The notes under the pieces: generated by a model
Seen by the model: only the letters and a program-made list of their open reading frames with translations
What the model was told of the DNA's origin: nothing
The model's database searches: none
Assembly: GCA_036925085.1 (NCBI GenBank)
Contig: JAUPFP010000004.1
Span: forward strand, 4,416,001 to 4,480,000
Length of the DNA stretch: 64,000 bases
Direction: 5' to 3'
Source of the DNA: Brachycybe producta
Lineage: Eukaryota > Arthropoda > Diplopoda > Playtdesmida > Andrognathidae
Part shown: in pieces, positions 49,204 through 60,150 of the stretch
How the letters are laid out: the number at the start of each line of letters is the position of its first letter
Position numbering within the stretch: the stretch's first letter is position 1
Program-made: the position numbers and the translations under genes

Positions 49204-49988
49204 CAGAGTGTCGGTAAAAAATGTATATGTTACTGTCAATCTGCGGAATCAGTCAATTTGCAGATTACCTAGGCAAATCTGCAAAACAACCAACCTGCTA
49301 GCGAATCTACAAAATTCAACACCTAAAATGTATTGAATTTTGCAGATTCACTAGCAGTTTGGAGACTTTGCAGATTGCCTAAGCAATATGCAGATTGACT
49401 GATTCCGCAGATGGACAAGTTACATATACACACATTGGTTGTTAATAACTACCATATTAATTTTTCTTAAAATTAATTTAACAATTTTCTAATTAAGAGT
49501 AAAATGTTAAAATAGTAAAGATTATTAGCTATAACAGCACTGCATATTTTATGTTTAAATGATGCATTAATCTCAAATGTTCATTAAATGTCACTCATTC
49601 ACATTGTTGAGAATCTGCAAATATCAATTTTAAGATACCTCTCTCTTGAAATTGTGCGACAATTCTATTTTATACAATGCTCATCTATATACAATTATGG
49701 CAAGAAATTGAAGAGAATTGTCGCACAATTACAAGAGAGATGGCGTTGTTAATTGGTGTTTGCAAATCAGTTTCTTACCAATGTGAGCAATGCGAATGGG
49801 TGACATTTAATGAACACTTAAGATCATGGGTGTATATCATTTAAACATAAAACTTGCAATGCTGTTATATTTAATCTTTATTGTAACATTTAATGTTCAC
49901 TTTAAAATTATTAAATTAAATTAAAGAAAAATAAACATGGTAGTTATTAACAAACCAAAGTGTGTATCTATACTTTTGAGACACTTTG
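49204..49988. mobile_element. TA-flanked mariner-like element made of two adjacent foldbacks
   Basis: Outer ends CAGAGTGTCGGTAAAAAATG and, inverted, CAAAGTGTCTCAAAAGTATA, TA on both sides (49202-49203, 49989-49990). Inside, 49240-49420 is one hairpin (CTGCGGAATCAGTCAATTTG and its inverse). 49430-49975 is a second, larger one (GTTAATAACTACCATATTAA, CATTTAATGAACA, TTGTGCGACAATTCT and inverses). 785 bp, non-coding. Confidence 0.7.
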
Positions 49989-49990
49989 TA

Positions 49991-50948
49991 CATACATATC
50001 CCCCTACCTCAATTCCATTTAGCCTCCTCCCCCCTCCCTCATCATCATCATCATCATCATCATAACAAAAAAAAATTGCACTTTTTTAGTTTATTCTTCT
50101 GGATTACAAATTATCAGGTGTCATCATCCACTTGTATAATATTATACAACTTTTATATAAAGATAGCAACACAAACACACAAAAAAATAAATTATTATAT
50201 CTAGAGTTTCTCTTCTCCCCCCCCCCCCTTTTTCTCTTCCCTCGCTTTTTTTTTCACTTAAATTTTAACTTAAAATATATTGAAGTTTTATACAGTTTTA
50301 TAAATGTGTTTTAAGTTTTGGGAGAAAAAAAAAAACAAACTTTTCAAATGCGTGAGTCTAATACAAGATCAAATGGTGAGATCAAAAAAATTGAAGTTGT
50401 TGGTTCTAGTGATGGTGGTGGTGATGGTCAAGAACGAGTAAAAAAAAAACACGCACAAAAAAATATACAACATGTAAAATCTATTATGGAACTGACAGAA
50501 ATATATAAATGAATTTTCCCTATCTAAATAAATTGAAAAACTATGTATGTGTGTGTTTATGAAAGATTTGTAATTTGCATTCAAAATGAGACAAGAGGTA
50601 AAAATGAACAATTTTAAGAGAAGACGGCAGACCAAAAATAACCCCCCTCAAAAAAGTGGGTAGAAACACATTGTCAAGATCAATGCCAATTTTCAGAAGA
50701 GAAGAAGAAGAAAAAAAAAACTTTTGTTGTGTTCACAACATAAAATAACAATTGATTAATGCAGCAAGACTAATTCATTTTTGAACAACATAAACTATTT
50801 ATTATGATTATTATTATTTCCAATAGCTCATAATAGAAATGGATTTTTGTTGTTGCTGCCACATTATTGTACTTTAAAATATCCTATTGTATATAGTAAT
50901 AAATTAATACTAGAATTTCTTTTTTTTAAAATGACAATACTTTTATTA
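49991..50948. other. Intron sequence without genes
   Basis: ATC triplets 50040-50062, C-run 50217-50228, T-run near 50247. ORFs overlapping here are low-complexity. Confidence 0.4.
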
Positions 50949-51205
50949 ACTAGTCTACACTAAATGCATTCAGGTTAATTGTGTTTAGTTCCAATTATAG
51001 AGAGTCCAGTTAAGGACATGAAAAAAATAAATTAACTTCATTACTTAATATCTGAACAACATTGAAATACTAAATCAATAATTAGTTAAGACTTAACTAA
51101 TTACATTGAAACGCAAAGTTAATATTTAAATATGAAATCAATGTATGAATATATATTCAATTCAAAATATATTTTTCTGTCCAGGGGGCTCTGTAGACTC
51201 TGGAC

Positions 51206-51476
51206 CAAGCATGTCAAACTCAAAGGCTAACACACACAATGGCCAAATAAACAAGGTCTAAGTTAGACAACAGACATCTGTAGACAGCTTCCGAATTTCT
51301 TTGGCTCCGTCCTTTTATGAGCATCATCAATTTCTAATTGGTTTGTTATTGTGTCTGATGTCATATGCCCCGCCCTTTTTATTTCTAATTGGTTGATATT
51401 TGGTCTGACGCTCATAAAAGGGCGGAGCCAAAGAAATTCTGAAGCTGTCTGCAGATGTCTGTGTTTGACATGCTTG
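51206..51476. mobile_element. hAT-like element with 8-bp target duplication, carrying a foldback
   Basis: Ends CAAGCATGTCAAACTC and GTTTGACATGCTTG. Flanking octamers CTCTGGAC (51198-51205) and CTCTAGAC (51477-51484) differ at one base. Most of the interior is the foldback at 51270-51462. Confidence 0.7.
51270..51462. mobile_element. ACAGGC-family foldback inside the hAT-like element
   Basis: Arms ACAGACATCTGTAGACAGCT and inverse, with the GGCTCCG(T/C)CCTTTTATGAG and TTTCTAATTGGTT blocks typical of this family. A possible decayed duplication (GTTAGACA / GTTTGACA) flanks it. Confidence 0.7.
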
Positions 51477-51686
51477 CTCTAGACCATGTTTAATATCTAA
51501 ATATATATTTAACTTATCGATCTGTGCACTGGATATTAATATTATGGACTTTATGGTAGTAAAACTTTATTATTCTTAAGGATTTTTAATTAAAAGCTAA
51601 TGCTAAACTCATCAATCTTTATATGAAACTTTCCTATCAAAATTTGATACGCTTAGCACTCACTATCTTTAACTACGTAATCATTT

Positions 51687-51804
51687 AAAGGTCGTATTCT
51701 TAAGGAGGTAAAATCTCATCAACTTCTATATACATGAAACTTGCTATCAGAAGTCTTGAGTTTAGCACTAGCTTTAACTTCGCAATCATTAAGAATACGA
51801 CCCT
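51687..51804. repeat. Small MITE with GGTCGTATTCTTAA ends
   Basis: AGGTCGTATTCTTAAGGAGG at the left and CATTAAGAATACGACCCT at the right, with CATCAACTTC..CATGAAAC inside. A related, wider stretch (51570-51690) has GCTAAACTCATCAATC. Fragments also occur near 32580 and 60555-60660. Confidence 0.65.
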
Positions 51805-51808
51805 ATGG

Positions 51809-52184
51809 CAGTGGCGTAGCTCGGTTTTTGGCATCAGGAGCTAAAATATTGAGTGCGCCACCCAACACATTTTTTTTCCAGAATAGAAATTCATAAAGTA
51901 AACTTTAGTAAACCCTAAAAAAAAATGCGTTTTTCAGTCTTAGAACCTGGTTAGAGGCTATAATTCAGAGGTGAAACTAGCATCTAGTACAGCTTTATCA
52001 AGACTCAAGCAAAGTTATTTTTACTGATAAGTGGCATTTGTTTTTCTGGTTGCCTTACTAATTTAATATAAAATTATTAATCCAGAGAAACTTGGAAATC
52101 AAATTTTAAAAATTAAAAATGGAGATTTGAAGGCGCCCTTTGAGAGGAGACTGGCGCCAGGAGCAAACTACTTGCTCCCCACTG
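51809..52184. mobile_element. hAT-like element with CAGTGGCGTAGC end
   Basis: The left terminus CAGTGGCGTAGCTCGG matches the right terminus of 36506-37166. The right end CTTGCTCCCCACTG is a weaker inverse. No flanking duplication found, so the right limit is tentative. An AGAGGCTA foldback fragment (about 51950) lies inside. Confidence 0.55.
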
Positions 52185-52612
52185 AATTCTCGAACTCAAA
52201 TTCAAAAATAAAACTTAGCACTTGAACTTCAACTAGAAGACTCTTAAAACAAGCCTCTTAACATGAAAAATCTGCTATTATCACTGAAGAAGCTTTTTTC
52301 TGGGTTGGTACTACTAATTTACTCAGAGAGAGAGAGAGAGAGAGAGAGGGTTCAATTCAAGGTTGAAGTTCAAATGCGAAGCTAGAATTTAGGCCAAAGA
52401 TTAACTTGTTGTATTTACCCTAAATCAAAAGCTGGAAAAAAAGCTAAAATTAAAAATTAATTTACACAAGAGCCTCGAGAAAAAGCATCTTCGAAAATTG
52501 TGACGACCAACACAAGAAATGCCTACAGGTGAAACTCCTCCTCCTCCTCCCCAAACTAAATCTCTACAAGATATAATTTATGATTAACTAAGGTAAAGGC
52601 AAAAAAGAGTTA

Positions 52613-52760
52613 TGCTTTTGGCTATCAAAAAAAAAACACTGGTTAAAGGCTAGAGTTCTCTTACTGAATTACCCTATAACTTTTATCTAGAGTTACATAT
52701 TCATTCTGGCCTCTAACCAAGTCTCTTTTGATTGCAAAAAAGCATAATTCATTTTTTTTT
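52613..52760. repeat. Foldback with AGAGGCTAG arms, third copy
   Basis: TTATGCTTTTGGCTATCAAA, then GGTTAAAGGCTAGAGTTCTC, mirrored by CTGGCCTCTAACCAAGTCTC, TTTTGATTGCAAAAAAGCATAA. Confidence 0.7.
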
Positions 52761-53796
52761 CCTTTGCTTTATTTATGACTCACAACATAATAACCGGAAT
52801 CCTTAAGAAGTCCATTTTTCCTATGAAAGACAAAAATAACAGCTGATTCAAAAGAAAAAATGTGCAAACAAGTGAAACAACCCTTTTTTCTTCTTCTTAA
52901 TTTAAATAAATAATCCAAGCGTTTAAATAGACATTTGGAAAGGAACAATTTAAATTATTTCAATGACCAAAACTTTTAAAAGACATTAAAAATCGACAAA
53001 TCAGTAAATTGTAAACTAAATAACATGAGTCAAAATGACAATTTACGAGTTTTAGAAGCAAACAAAAAAAAAACTTTAATGTCGTGTTCGTCTGACCATA
53101 ACTAAATTAAGAATGGCTCAGTGCAATCAAATGACAATCAAAATGTCAATTTCCTTCTTAATGCACGAAATAATTAAATTCGTGACCAAACCCCCCCCCA
53201 ACCGATTTTTTTTTTCTTTCTTTCTGAAGTGACATAAATAAAAAAAAAATTACTTTGTAACTTTTGATGCAAATAACTTGTAATAAGAAACAAAAAAAAA
53301 ATTATTGTCAATTTTTGTTACGAACTTACCGTTTTAATTTAACAAAAGAAAAACGTCATAAATATTTATTTCTAGAATTTTTAATGAGTTTCAAATATAA
53401 CAAAAAAAATACAACTTCAAACAATTGAAATCTTGCATAATAAATTCTTCTCTGTGTCTGACAATTATTTTTTTTTATTAAAAAAAAATGGGTAAAAATC
53501 TGAATAAAAAGACAAAAAAGAAAATTTGAACTGTCAGTTAAATCAACTTTTAAGTTTGTTTTTCATTAGACCAAAAAAAAAAAAAAGAAGTTGCCCTCAA
53601 GAAACAACATTGGGCAACCTCAACTGTTTGCTTAAACAAGGCTTTCTTTTTGAGTGGGTGGGAGGGGGGTGTTGAAATGATTGCCAACTTAACTGTCCAG
53701 TACTATTAGGCCTACTGCTGGCTGACCCATTACCATTACAAACCATCAACGTTTGAAAATGTTAACTTTGGGAATGTTGGAAATCTTAATTCAAAA
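52761..53796. other. Intron sequence without genes
   Basis: A- and T-rich with homopolymer runs. Nothing exon-like or repeated noticed. Confidence 0.35.
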
Positions 53797-54105
53797 GGTA
53801 TAAATTCAAGAAAGAAACTTGGCATTTGAAATTGCATTTGCAATAAAATTGCAAATATAGAAGAACCTCATTTTATAGAGCCTTTCAAATAAGGTTTTTT
53901 GTTGTTGTTGGGACCCTTGCACAGAGGGATAATCGTCTATTGTCAACATCTTTAAGGATGTGTAAATATCTAAAAGGCTCAAATTCAAGAACTAAACTTG
54001 GGATTTCAAAGTCTTGAACTTCCACTTGAACCCTCGCTACAATACCCCCAGTTTTATTATCTTTCAATAGGTTTTTTTTCTTCATTGTTGGAACCCTTGC
54101 ACAGA
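53797..54105. repeat. Diverged tandem duplication, period about 180 bp
   Basis: AAATTCAAGAA(A/C) with AAACTTGG.ATTTC..A, then TTTCAAATAAGGTTTTTTGT, GGGACCCTTGCACAGAG (53797-53928), recur as 53977-54105 (TTTCAATAGG, GGAACCCTTGCACAGAG). A short piece recurs near 52350 and 58385-58480 (GGGTTCAAG.TGAAGTTCAA). Confidence 0.65.
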
Positions 54106-54748
54106 GAGAGAGAGGGTTCAAGTTGAAGTTCAACTACCTATTTTATTACATGAATTTCAGATAATGTTCTATTGTCACAGAGATCTCCATTCTCACAAGT
54201 AACTGTAGTGAGTGAGTGGCACAGTTCCATATCTTGACCAAAGTCAATACAATTCTGTCCACTTGACCCCATCCTCCCTCCCTCCTCCTTCATCGTCTTC
54301 TTTCTCCTTCTAATTTTTAAAATAAATACCATTAACAATATTGACCACTCACTACCCACCCCTCATTTACACAAAACCTTACCAAATCAATCTTTTTGAA
54401 ACATTCACAAAATATCCACCCATTTAGTAAATAACATTCCAGAAAATCAATTCTCAGCCATATATTTCAGTGCTTTTATATTTTCTGTTAAAACAGAAAA
54501 ACCTTTTTCTATATTTAAACTTTAAAACACACTCGAATTATATTAATAAATAAATTCTTTAGAAAGCAATTATTTAAGCTTATATAATTAACTACAGTTT
54601 ATTTTCATGCAAAACGTTTAAAACGTGTATTTATACAAATTAAACAACGGTTTAAAAGTTTGCAATAAATGAGTAAAGAGTGAGTGAACAAGAAAAAAAC
54701 CCTACTGAATATCAGAAGCATCTTTTACCACCACCAACACCACCATCA

Positions 54749-54781
<33 letters not shown>

Positions 54782-55359
54782 AATACTTTTCCATTCAGTC
54801 CACACAACATCATCATCATCATCATCCCCTTAAGTCTACTCCTCCTCCCCACCCTCCCTTTAAGAAGAAAAAAAGACGTGTAAACACGATAGCGTTTAGT
54901 CACACAAACACAGGTGTAAACACAACCAGGGAGGACCACACCTGAGGGAGGAGAGAGAGAGAGGGTTCAAATTTTTCACAAAAAAATAACATAACCAACC
55001 ACCAACATTCAAAACAGAATGGGTGGTCAGTGGTCACACCCCCCAAAATATTAAAAACACTCATAAGTTCATCATCATCATCATGATTTCCAAATGCTTC
55101 TTTCTCCTCAGTAAATACATAAATAACTTTCACTTTTCTTAAATATTTCTGAGCCATTAACACCCCTCCCCCCTTCATATGCAACAAAATGCAGTTTTAT
55201 GAAATTATTTCAGGTGTGCATATATTTCACTAATGCCACTATAACAATCTATGGAAATTATAAGTGGTAATCACACTGGTTTCTTATTAACGACTCATTT
55301 TCAAACTAGTTATTCTGCTTTTCAGAAGCAACACAATAATATTAGAAGAAATCGTAATA
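54106..55359. other. Intron sequence without genes, CAT microsatellite
   Basis: ATC/CAT triplets 54749-54777 and near 54811-54826, GA patch 54949-54962, CAT triplets near 55070. Poly-Asp and poly-Ser peptides over the triplets are artefacts. Confidence 0.5.
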
Positions 55360-55673
55360 CCTAGTACACATACCTGATAATTTAAATGCATTTAACTAAT
55401 AAATGTGTTCTACATAGTCCTGTGAACGACAAACAAACAATATGTCGTCGAATTCAATTTATTCAGTTAATAATCTGAAAATATTGAGTTAATACTTAAA
55501 TATAATATATAAACTATTGACATTAAAATATTGATTTAGTATTTCAATTTAAAATATTAATAATAAAAGTGTATTTTTATTTGGTGTTCATGTCCTTAAC
55601 TGGATTCCGTATAATTCACCTATAAATACATTTAATTTGAATTCATTTAACTCATGTGTGTGTGTGTACAAGG
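55360..55673. mobile_element. TA-flanked mariner-like MITE, best-preserved copy (reverse)
   Basis: Ends CCTAGTACACATACCTGAT and, inverted, CCTTGTACACACACACATGA. TA at 55358-55359 and 55674-55675. Contains the full family interior: GTGTTCTACATAG, TCAATTTATTCAGTTAATAA, CAATTTAAAATATTAATAAT, GTCCTTAACTGGATTCCGTA. Confidence 0.82.
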
Positions 55674-55754
55674 TAGGTTGCCTCACTTAAGACGTGCTTT
55701 TAAAATCTTGATTATAATTTCAACGTACAAAATGAAGTTAAACCTTGAATCTGT

Positions 55755-55880
55755 TTTAGAAACTAGAAAGGGCCAAGCCAAGGCTCAAGCCACTTAAGGG
55801 CACATTTTCATGTTTGATATATCTTTCAAAATACACTGTAAGCGTTTTATGTGAGTTTCAAAATGATCCCCAACTATTAA
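55755..55880. repeat. Dispersed motif copy (AGAAACTAGAA...ATATCTTTCAAAATA)
   Basis: TTAGAAACTAGAAAGGGCC, CATTTTCATGTTTGATATAT, CTTTCAAAATACACT and GTTTCAAAATGATCCCC in the same order as at 18280-18372. Confidence 0.55.
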
Positions 55881-56331
55881 TTAATAGTTATCTTTAAAAT
55901 AAGCTTTTTATGGACACAAATTAAAAAAATATCGTCTTGGTTAAAATTGGATTATTGTATCGATCTTATTAATTATTATATCTGTTACTGTTTTTTAACG
56001 ATTTTACCTACAGAGGTAGAAACGCGCCTAATTTGTTACTAGATGACCGAAAGTGCAAAGGGATTTTTCACAATTGTTTTATATAATTTTTTAATTTTTA
56101 ATAACAAAAAACGCAACCGTATTTTTATGTAAATTTCCATACACAAAAATGTCTAACAATTAAAATTAAACCGGACGTATTAATGCCAAAGTTTAAAATT
56201 CCAAAAACACTTCCGTTAATTAACTATATAGTTTATATCTGAAGTAAGTAAATTTTTTATGGGATTTTTTTTTAAAAAAAAGTCGTTCATCGATTTTTAT
56301 GTTTTTTCTCCACTCTTTTCACCATTGTTTA

Positions 56332-56482
56332 GGGAAGAATAACACACACACTGAAAACCCACCAGAAAAAAACAGAAGTAGTACCATAAATAAGAATATT
56401 ACTATGGTTTTCGCACCAAATGATATATGGTGAATCTGCTAAATGCCTTACAAAGTGAAATTCAGTGTGTGTGATTCTTCCC
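56332..56482. mobile_element. PIF/Harbinger-like MITE, 151 bp, TTA target duplication
   Basis: Ends GGGAAGAATAACACACACAC and, inverted, GGGAAGAATCACACACACTG. TTA at 56329-56331 and 56483-56485. Reference copy for 32793-32913 and 39763-40078. Confidence 0.8.
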
Positions 56483-56693
56483 TTAGTCGGCCAAGTTAGT
56501 TCTCCTTACGTTTTAAGTTAATCTTGATATTCTTTTTCGAGCCAATTCAATCAGAACTAACAATTATTACCCTCTTAAATACTTCAGGCAATTAATTATA
56601 TCATCATACCCATTTTTATTTGCAAAATACGAATTCAATACCATATTTTACATTTTTTTGGCTAATTTTTTCTATTTGCTTTGATGCAAATCG

Positions 56694-56908
56694 AAAGAAA
56701 AATGCTTATTTTTAGTACATAGAATTATTATTATTATGGCTCAAACATTTATGCAATTAAAACTATAAAACAATGCGATTTATTTAAGAAATTGTGTGTC
56801 AAAACAGAATTTCTTTTAAAAAATCGCATTGTTTTATAGTTTTAATTGCATAAATGTTTGAGCCATAATAATAATAATTCTATGTACTAAAAATAAGCAT
56901 TTTTCTTT
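56694..56908. repeat. Perfect 87-bp inverted repeat with 41-bp spacer
   Basis: 56694-56780 and 56822-56908 are exact reverse complements over 87 bp by my base-by-base comparison, including a TTATTATTATTA tract. The spacer extends the pairing imperfectly (AAGAAATT with AATTTCTT). No flanking duplication seen. Confidence 0.92.
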
Positions 56909-57232
56909 AACTTTTGAATTATTATTTTTTTCAACCCTTTTTTTTTATTTCATTACTTCATACAAACTATAATCATCATCTATGTCTTTAAGGCTTAATA
57001 TATACATATAAAACCATATAGCAGTTAGTTTGTTGCATAATTATCTATTAGATATGCCAGCCAGCTAGACTGACTATACAAGCAAATTGCACTTGTATAC
57101 AATGTATGCAAATATGGCCCCCCCCCCCTTTTTAACTTAAATTTTTGCTCGTGGCCAAAACATCTCATCTTTTCTAGACATATATATATATATATATACA
57201 TGTAGAGAGAAGGAGAGAGATTTTGTGTGTGC

Positions 57233-57271
<39 letters not shown>

Positions 57272-57790
57272 GCCAACACTTGATTCACCCATCAACCCAT
57301 CCATGCAAATAAATTAAAATCCTCTAAGCAGTTTTGTTATCCTTCAGATAATGGAACCACACAGTGACCCCCCCATCCCCCCCTCCTTCCCTATTTCTCA
57401 TCCTCATTATTCATAAAATCGATAAATGAAACTAACACACACAAAAGAGAAGAAATTTACAGACTCACAAAACTGTTGTTAGTCAGATTCAACAATGATT
57501 ATAATGTTAAAAGTCTTTGCTTGTATGTATGTATGTATGTATGTATGTATGTATGTATGTTTATGTTGTGTGTGTGCTAACTTTTGATTCACTTGTATCA
57601 AAAATACCCAAGAGAAAGTAATTAAAAATAAATAGATGAGCCACGTTTACAAAAGATAACTTAATTTCAGAACAGTACTTTTTAAACCACCATTCCCAAC
57701 CTCCACCCATTTCATAAAACCGTTCACAATACATTATCATTAAGGCGGGGAAAAAAAGATGTCTTTTATTTCAACCTAAGAGAATAGTTA
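56909..57790. repeat. Intron sequence with AAT and ATGT microsatellites
   Basis: TA alternation 57178-57197, AAT triplets 57233-57270, (GTAT)n tetramers 57522-57560, C-runs near 57118 and 57367. No genes. Confidence 0.85.
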
Positions 57791-58323
57791 GGGGTCCTGT
57801 TTTCATTTGATGAAAATTATCAAACTGGCAGTTTATTAGGGTGAAATTTGCTAATTTATTTTCATTAGTTGGACAATATAATGTCACTATTAGGAGAAAA
57901 GTAATTCGATTTAATAGTACAAACGTGGTCCCTCTATTCACTATAATGATTTTCTTTATCCATGTTAGGTCAAGTGAAGTGAGAAAACCACTATTGCCCT
58001 ACCACTTCGACTAAACCATACATTGCTGTTTCTCGTCAATATTTTTACATTGAAATGGTGTTATTTTGAGGTAAACGTATAGTTAAATTTAACCTGCATC
58101 TGATTTAAAATGCAATACATTACTTGAAATGTTGAATAATTAAAGAAAATGCTAAAATATAAATTCACCAAAACTAATGAGAAACCTGAAAAAAGGGGAG
58201 ATTAGACGGACTTACAATACAAGTTTAAAAACAAATTGAACCTACTTTCTTGAGCGATTGTTTGTGCTTGTTTCTAGTTTAAAACACATTTCACACTGAT
58301 TATTGGCAAGTGGAAATGCGGCC
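57791..58323. mobile_element. PIF/Harbinger-like MITE, 533 bp, TTA target duplication
   Basis: Ends GGGGTCCTGTTTTCATTTG and, inverted, GGCCGCATTTCCACTTGC, flanked by TTA at 57788-57790 and 58324-58326. Interior CAAGTGAAGTGAGAAAACCA and ATTGCCCTACCACTTCGAC relate it to 21747-22309. Confidence 0.8.
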
Positions 58324-58687
58324 TTAAGAAGCACAAATCTCTATCATTAAAAATTAAAAAAAAGAAAACAGAAGATTTTTAATTTCAACTTGAACCCTCT
58401 CTTCTAAAGTTCTAAACACGGGTTCCAACATAGAATGACACTCTGCTCAGAGGGTTCAAGATGAAGTTCAAGTGTCAAGTTTTCTTCTTGAATTTTCGAT
58501 CTAGCCTCCTCTTACTTCTAGGCAATATTTAAGCGAGCCTCTTTTTATTGATTGAAAAAAAAAAACATATTTGGTTTACTTATTTACTTCACTTGTTAAA
58601 AACATTGCAAAAAAAAAGTATTATTAAAGTAATTTGAGAATAAATAAAAAGTTGAAAATAAAGAAAAACAATTGTACATTAAATATA

Positions 58688-58900
58688 CAGTAGAACGTCG
58701 ATCATAACTATCGGTACTAATGCCGGACTTGACTAGTTCTGATAATCGAAAGTTCATATATAATCGAACTTCCATTAAAATATGTGGAAAAAAGTAAGAA
58801 AAAACCGATTGCAAAGAAATTTTTTTTTTATTTCCATAAGAAAAAGTAAAAAAAAAAATGATTCCGATAATCGACGGTTCTGATAATCAACGTTCTACTG
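58688..58900. mobile_element. pogo/Tigger-like MITE, 213 bp, TA-flanked
   Basis: Ends CAGTAGAACGTCGATCATAA and, inverted, CAGTAGAACGTTGATTATCA. TA at 58686-58687 and 58901-58902. Two inner repeats of TTCTGATAATCGA type. Non-coding. Confidence 0.85.
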
Positions 58901-59341
58901 TATTTTTACAAGTAAACTTTGTTAAGTAACAACAATTGTTCAAACATTGGTTTTTAAGTTCAAGATCCATGTTCATATTAACTCACAAAAATTTCCAAAT
59001 GGGTTGTGGGGAATTGACTTTTTTTTATAGAGGAAAACAAAATAAGTTTGTGTATTTTCCTTAAAAAATACGATTTCTGTTCATAAAAGAGCTAGCTAGC
59101 TACATTGGAACTTCAATACAAGAAATACAACTCTGTTTCTTACGTTTTTTTTTTAAAAAAAAGTAAACATCATGTTTGTTTTTTCTTCAGAATTGATTTT
59201 TTAAAAAAAATTGTTTTAATTGTTTTAAAAGAGAAATAATAACGAGGAGTAAAAAAGGGAGGGTCACACTTTTTTTTTTTTTAAAAACCTTCAAAAACTT
59301 GCAACACAAAATTGTGACAAAAAAAAAATGGTCGAACTTAC

Positions 59342-59414
59342 CTCTTTTTTGCATATAACTAAAAAGATCATCTAGAAATTCTTTTCTCTTTGGATCATCA
59401 CTGAGTTCATACAA
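59342..59414 (-). CDS. ARID3: ARID3-family transcription factor, internal exon 1 of 3 in window (N-terminal part of ARID)
   Basis: This 73-nt exon encodes 24 residues beginning LYELSDDPKRKEFL and ending SYMQKR, plus the first base of a split Gly codon. This is the start of the ARID (AT-rich interaction domain) of the ARID3/dead ringer family, nuclear DNA-binding proteins that recognise AT-rich sites. On the minus strand a pyrimidine-rich tract ending in TTTGCAG precedes TTG TAT GAA. The exon closes with AGA G followed by GTAAGT, a consensus donor. The intron is phase 1, and the next exon supplies GT to complete Gly. In the family a Gln normally precedes this point, so it probably ends the upstream exon, which I could not find before the window edge. 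The reading frame continues into intron on both sides, so the ATG-started ORF here is not a real start. Family assignment is firm. The paralogue and exact symbol are inferred. Confidence 0.9.
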
Positions 59415-60141
59415 CTGCAAAGAAAGTAAAAATGAGAAAGAGAAAAAAAAAACAGCATCACTTAATCATATATTTCTTAAGAAACAAAAAAATCATCAAC
59501 ACATAAACAACAAACAAACAAAACAAAAAAAAAATCATAGATAAAAATGTCTAAAAAGGAATCTTGTCTTATTTGCTTTTAAAGAAATTCCAATTCTATG
59601 AAATGGTGGTGTTAGATGAAAATAAAAGAGAAAAAAAGTGGAATAGAAAGAGAGAAAAAATGCATGTGAAATCCAGACAGAATATAAGATATCATCATCA
59701 TCATCATATGACCAACATAAGATGACCTGGGACCTCTTTTTTTAAGTCTTGTTGTAGATGATGATGATGATGATGATGATCAAGGGCAAATGATTAATGA
59801 ATCAACATTGTTGTTGCATTTGGAGGTAGAAACGAGAAAAGAAACAAAAATGAGGAATGTTGACAACAACATTTCATAATTCATTTTGTCCAATTTCAAA
59901 ACTTAGTATGCATTACTGCTTAATTCCCCAACCACACAAAATCCAAGATGATTATTCTGATACTTTTTATCAGATTAAAAGAACAGCCTAGTCTCTTCTT
60001 ACATACTTTATGCATTTCAAAACTTGTAGGAAAAAAAAAAAACCAGAACAACTTTGTAACCAAACTTGTGAGAAATTGGATTCTAATAAGTAATAACTAA
60101 ATTTCAGTCTTGATTTATCTCAGCATTGATAGCAAAAGCTG
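59415..60141. other. Intron upstream of the first visible exon
   Basis: The first bases are the pyrimidine-rich acceptor tract (minus strand) of the exon at 59342-59414. Then ATC triplets near 59692-59706 and GAT triplets 59756-59780. No upstream ARID3 exon found. Confidence 0.5.
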
Positions 60142-60150
60142 GTGCTAAAC

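Larger units (their letters stand above)
50949..51533. mobile_element. TA-flanked mariner-like MITE, split by a hAT-like insertion
   Basis: Left part TCTACACTAAATGCATTCAG and GAGTCCAGTTAAGGACATGA. Right part GGGGGCTCTGTAGA, interrupted at about 51198 and resuming with CCATGTTTAATATCTAAAT. Diverged copy; outer limits within a few bases. Confidence 0.65.
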
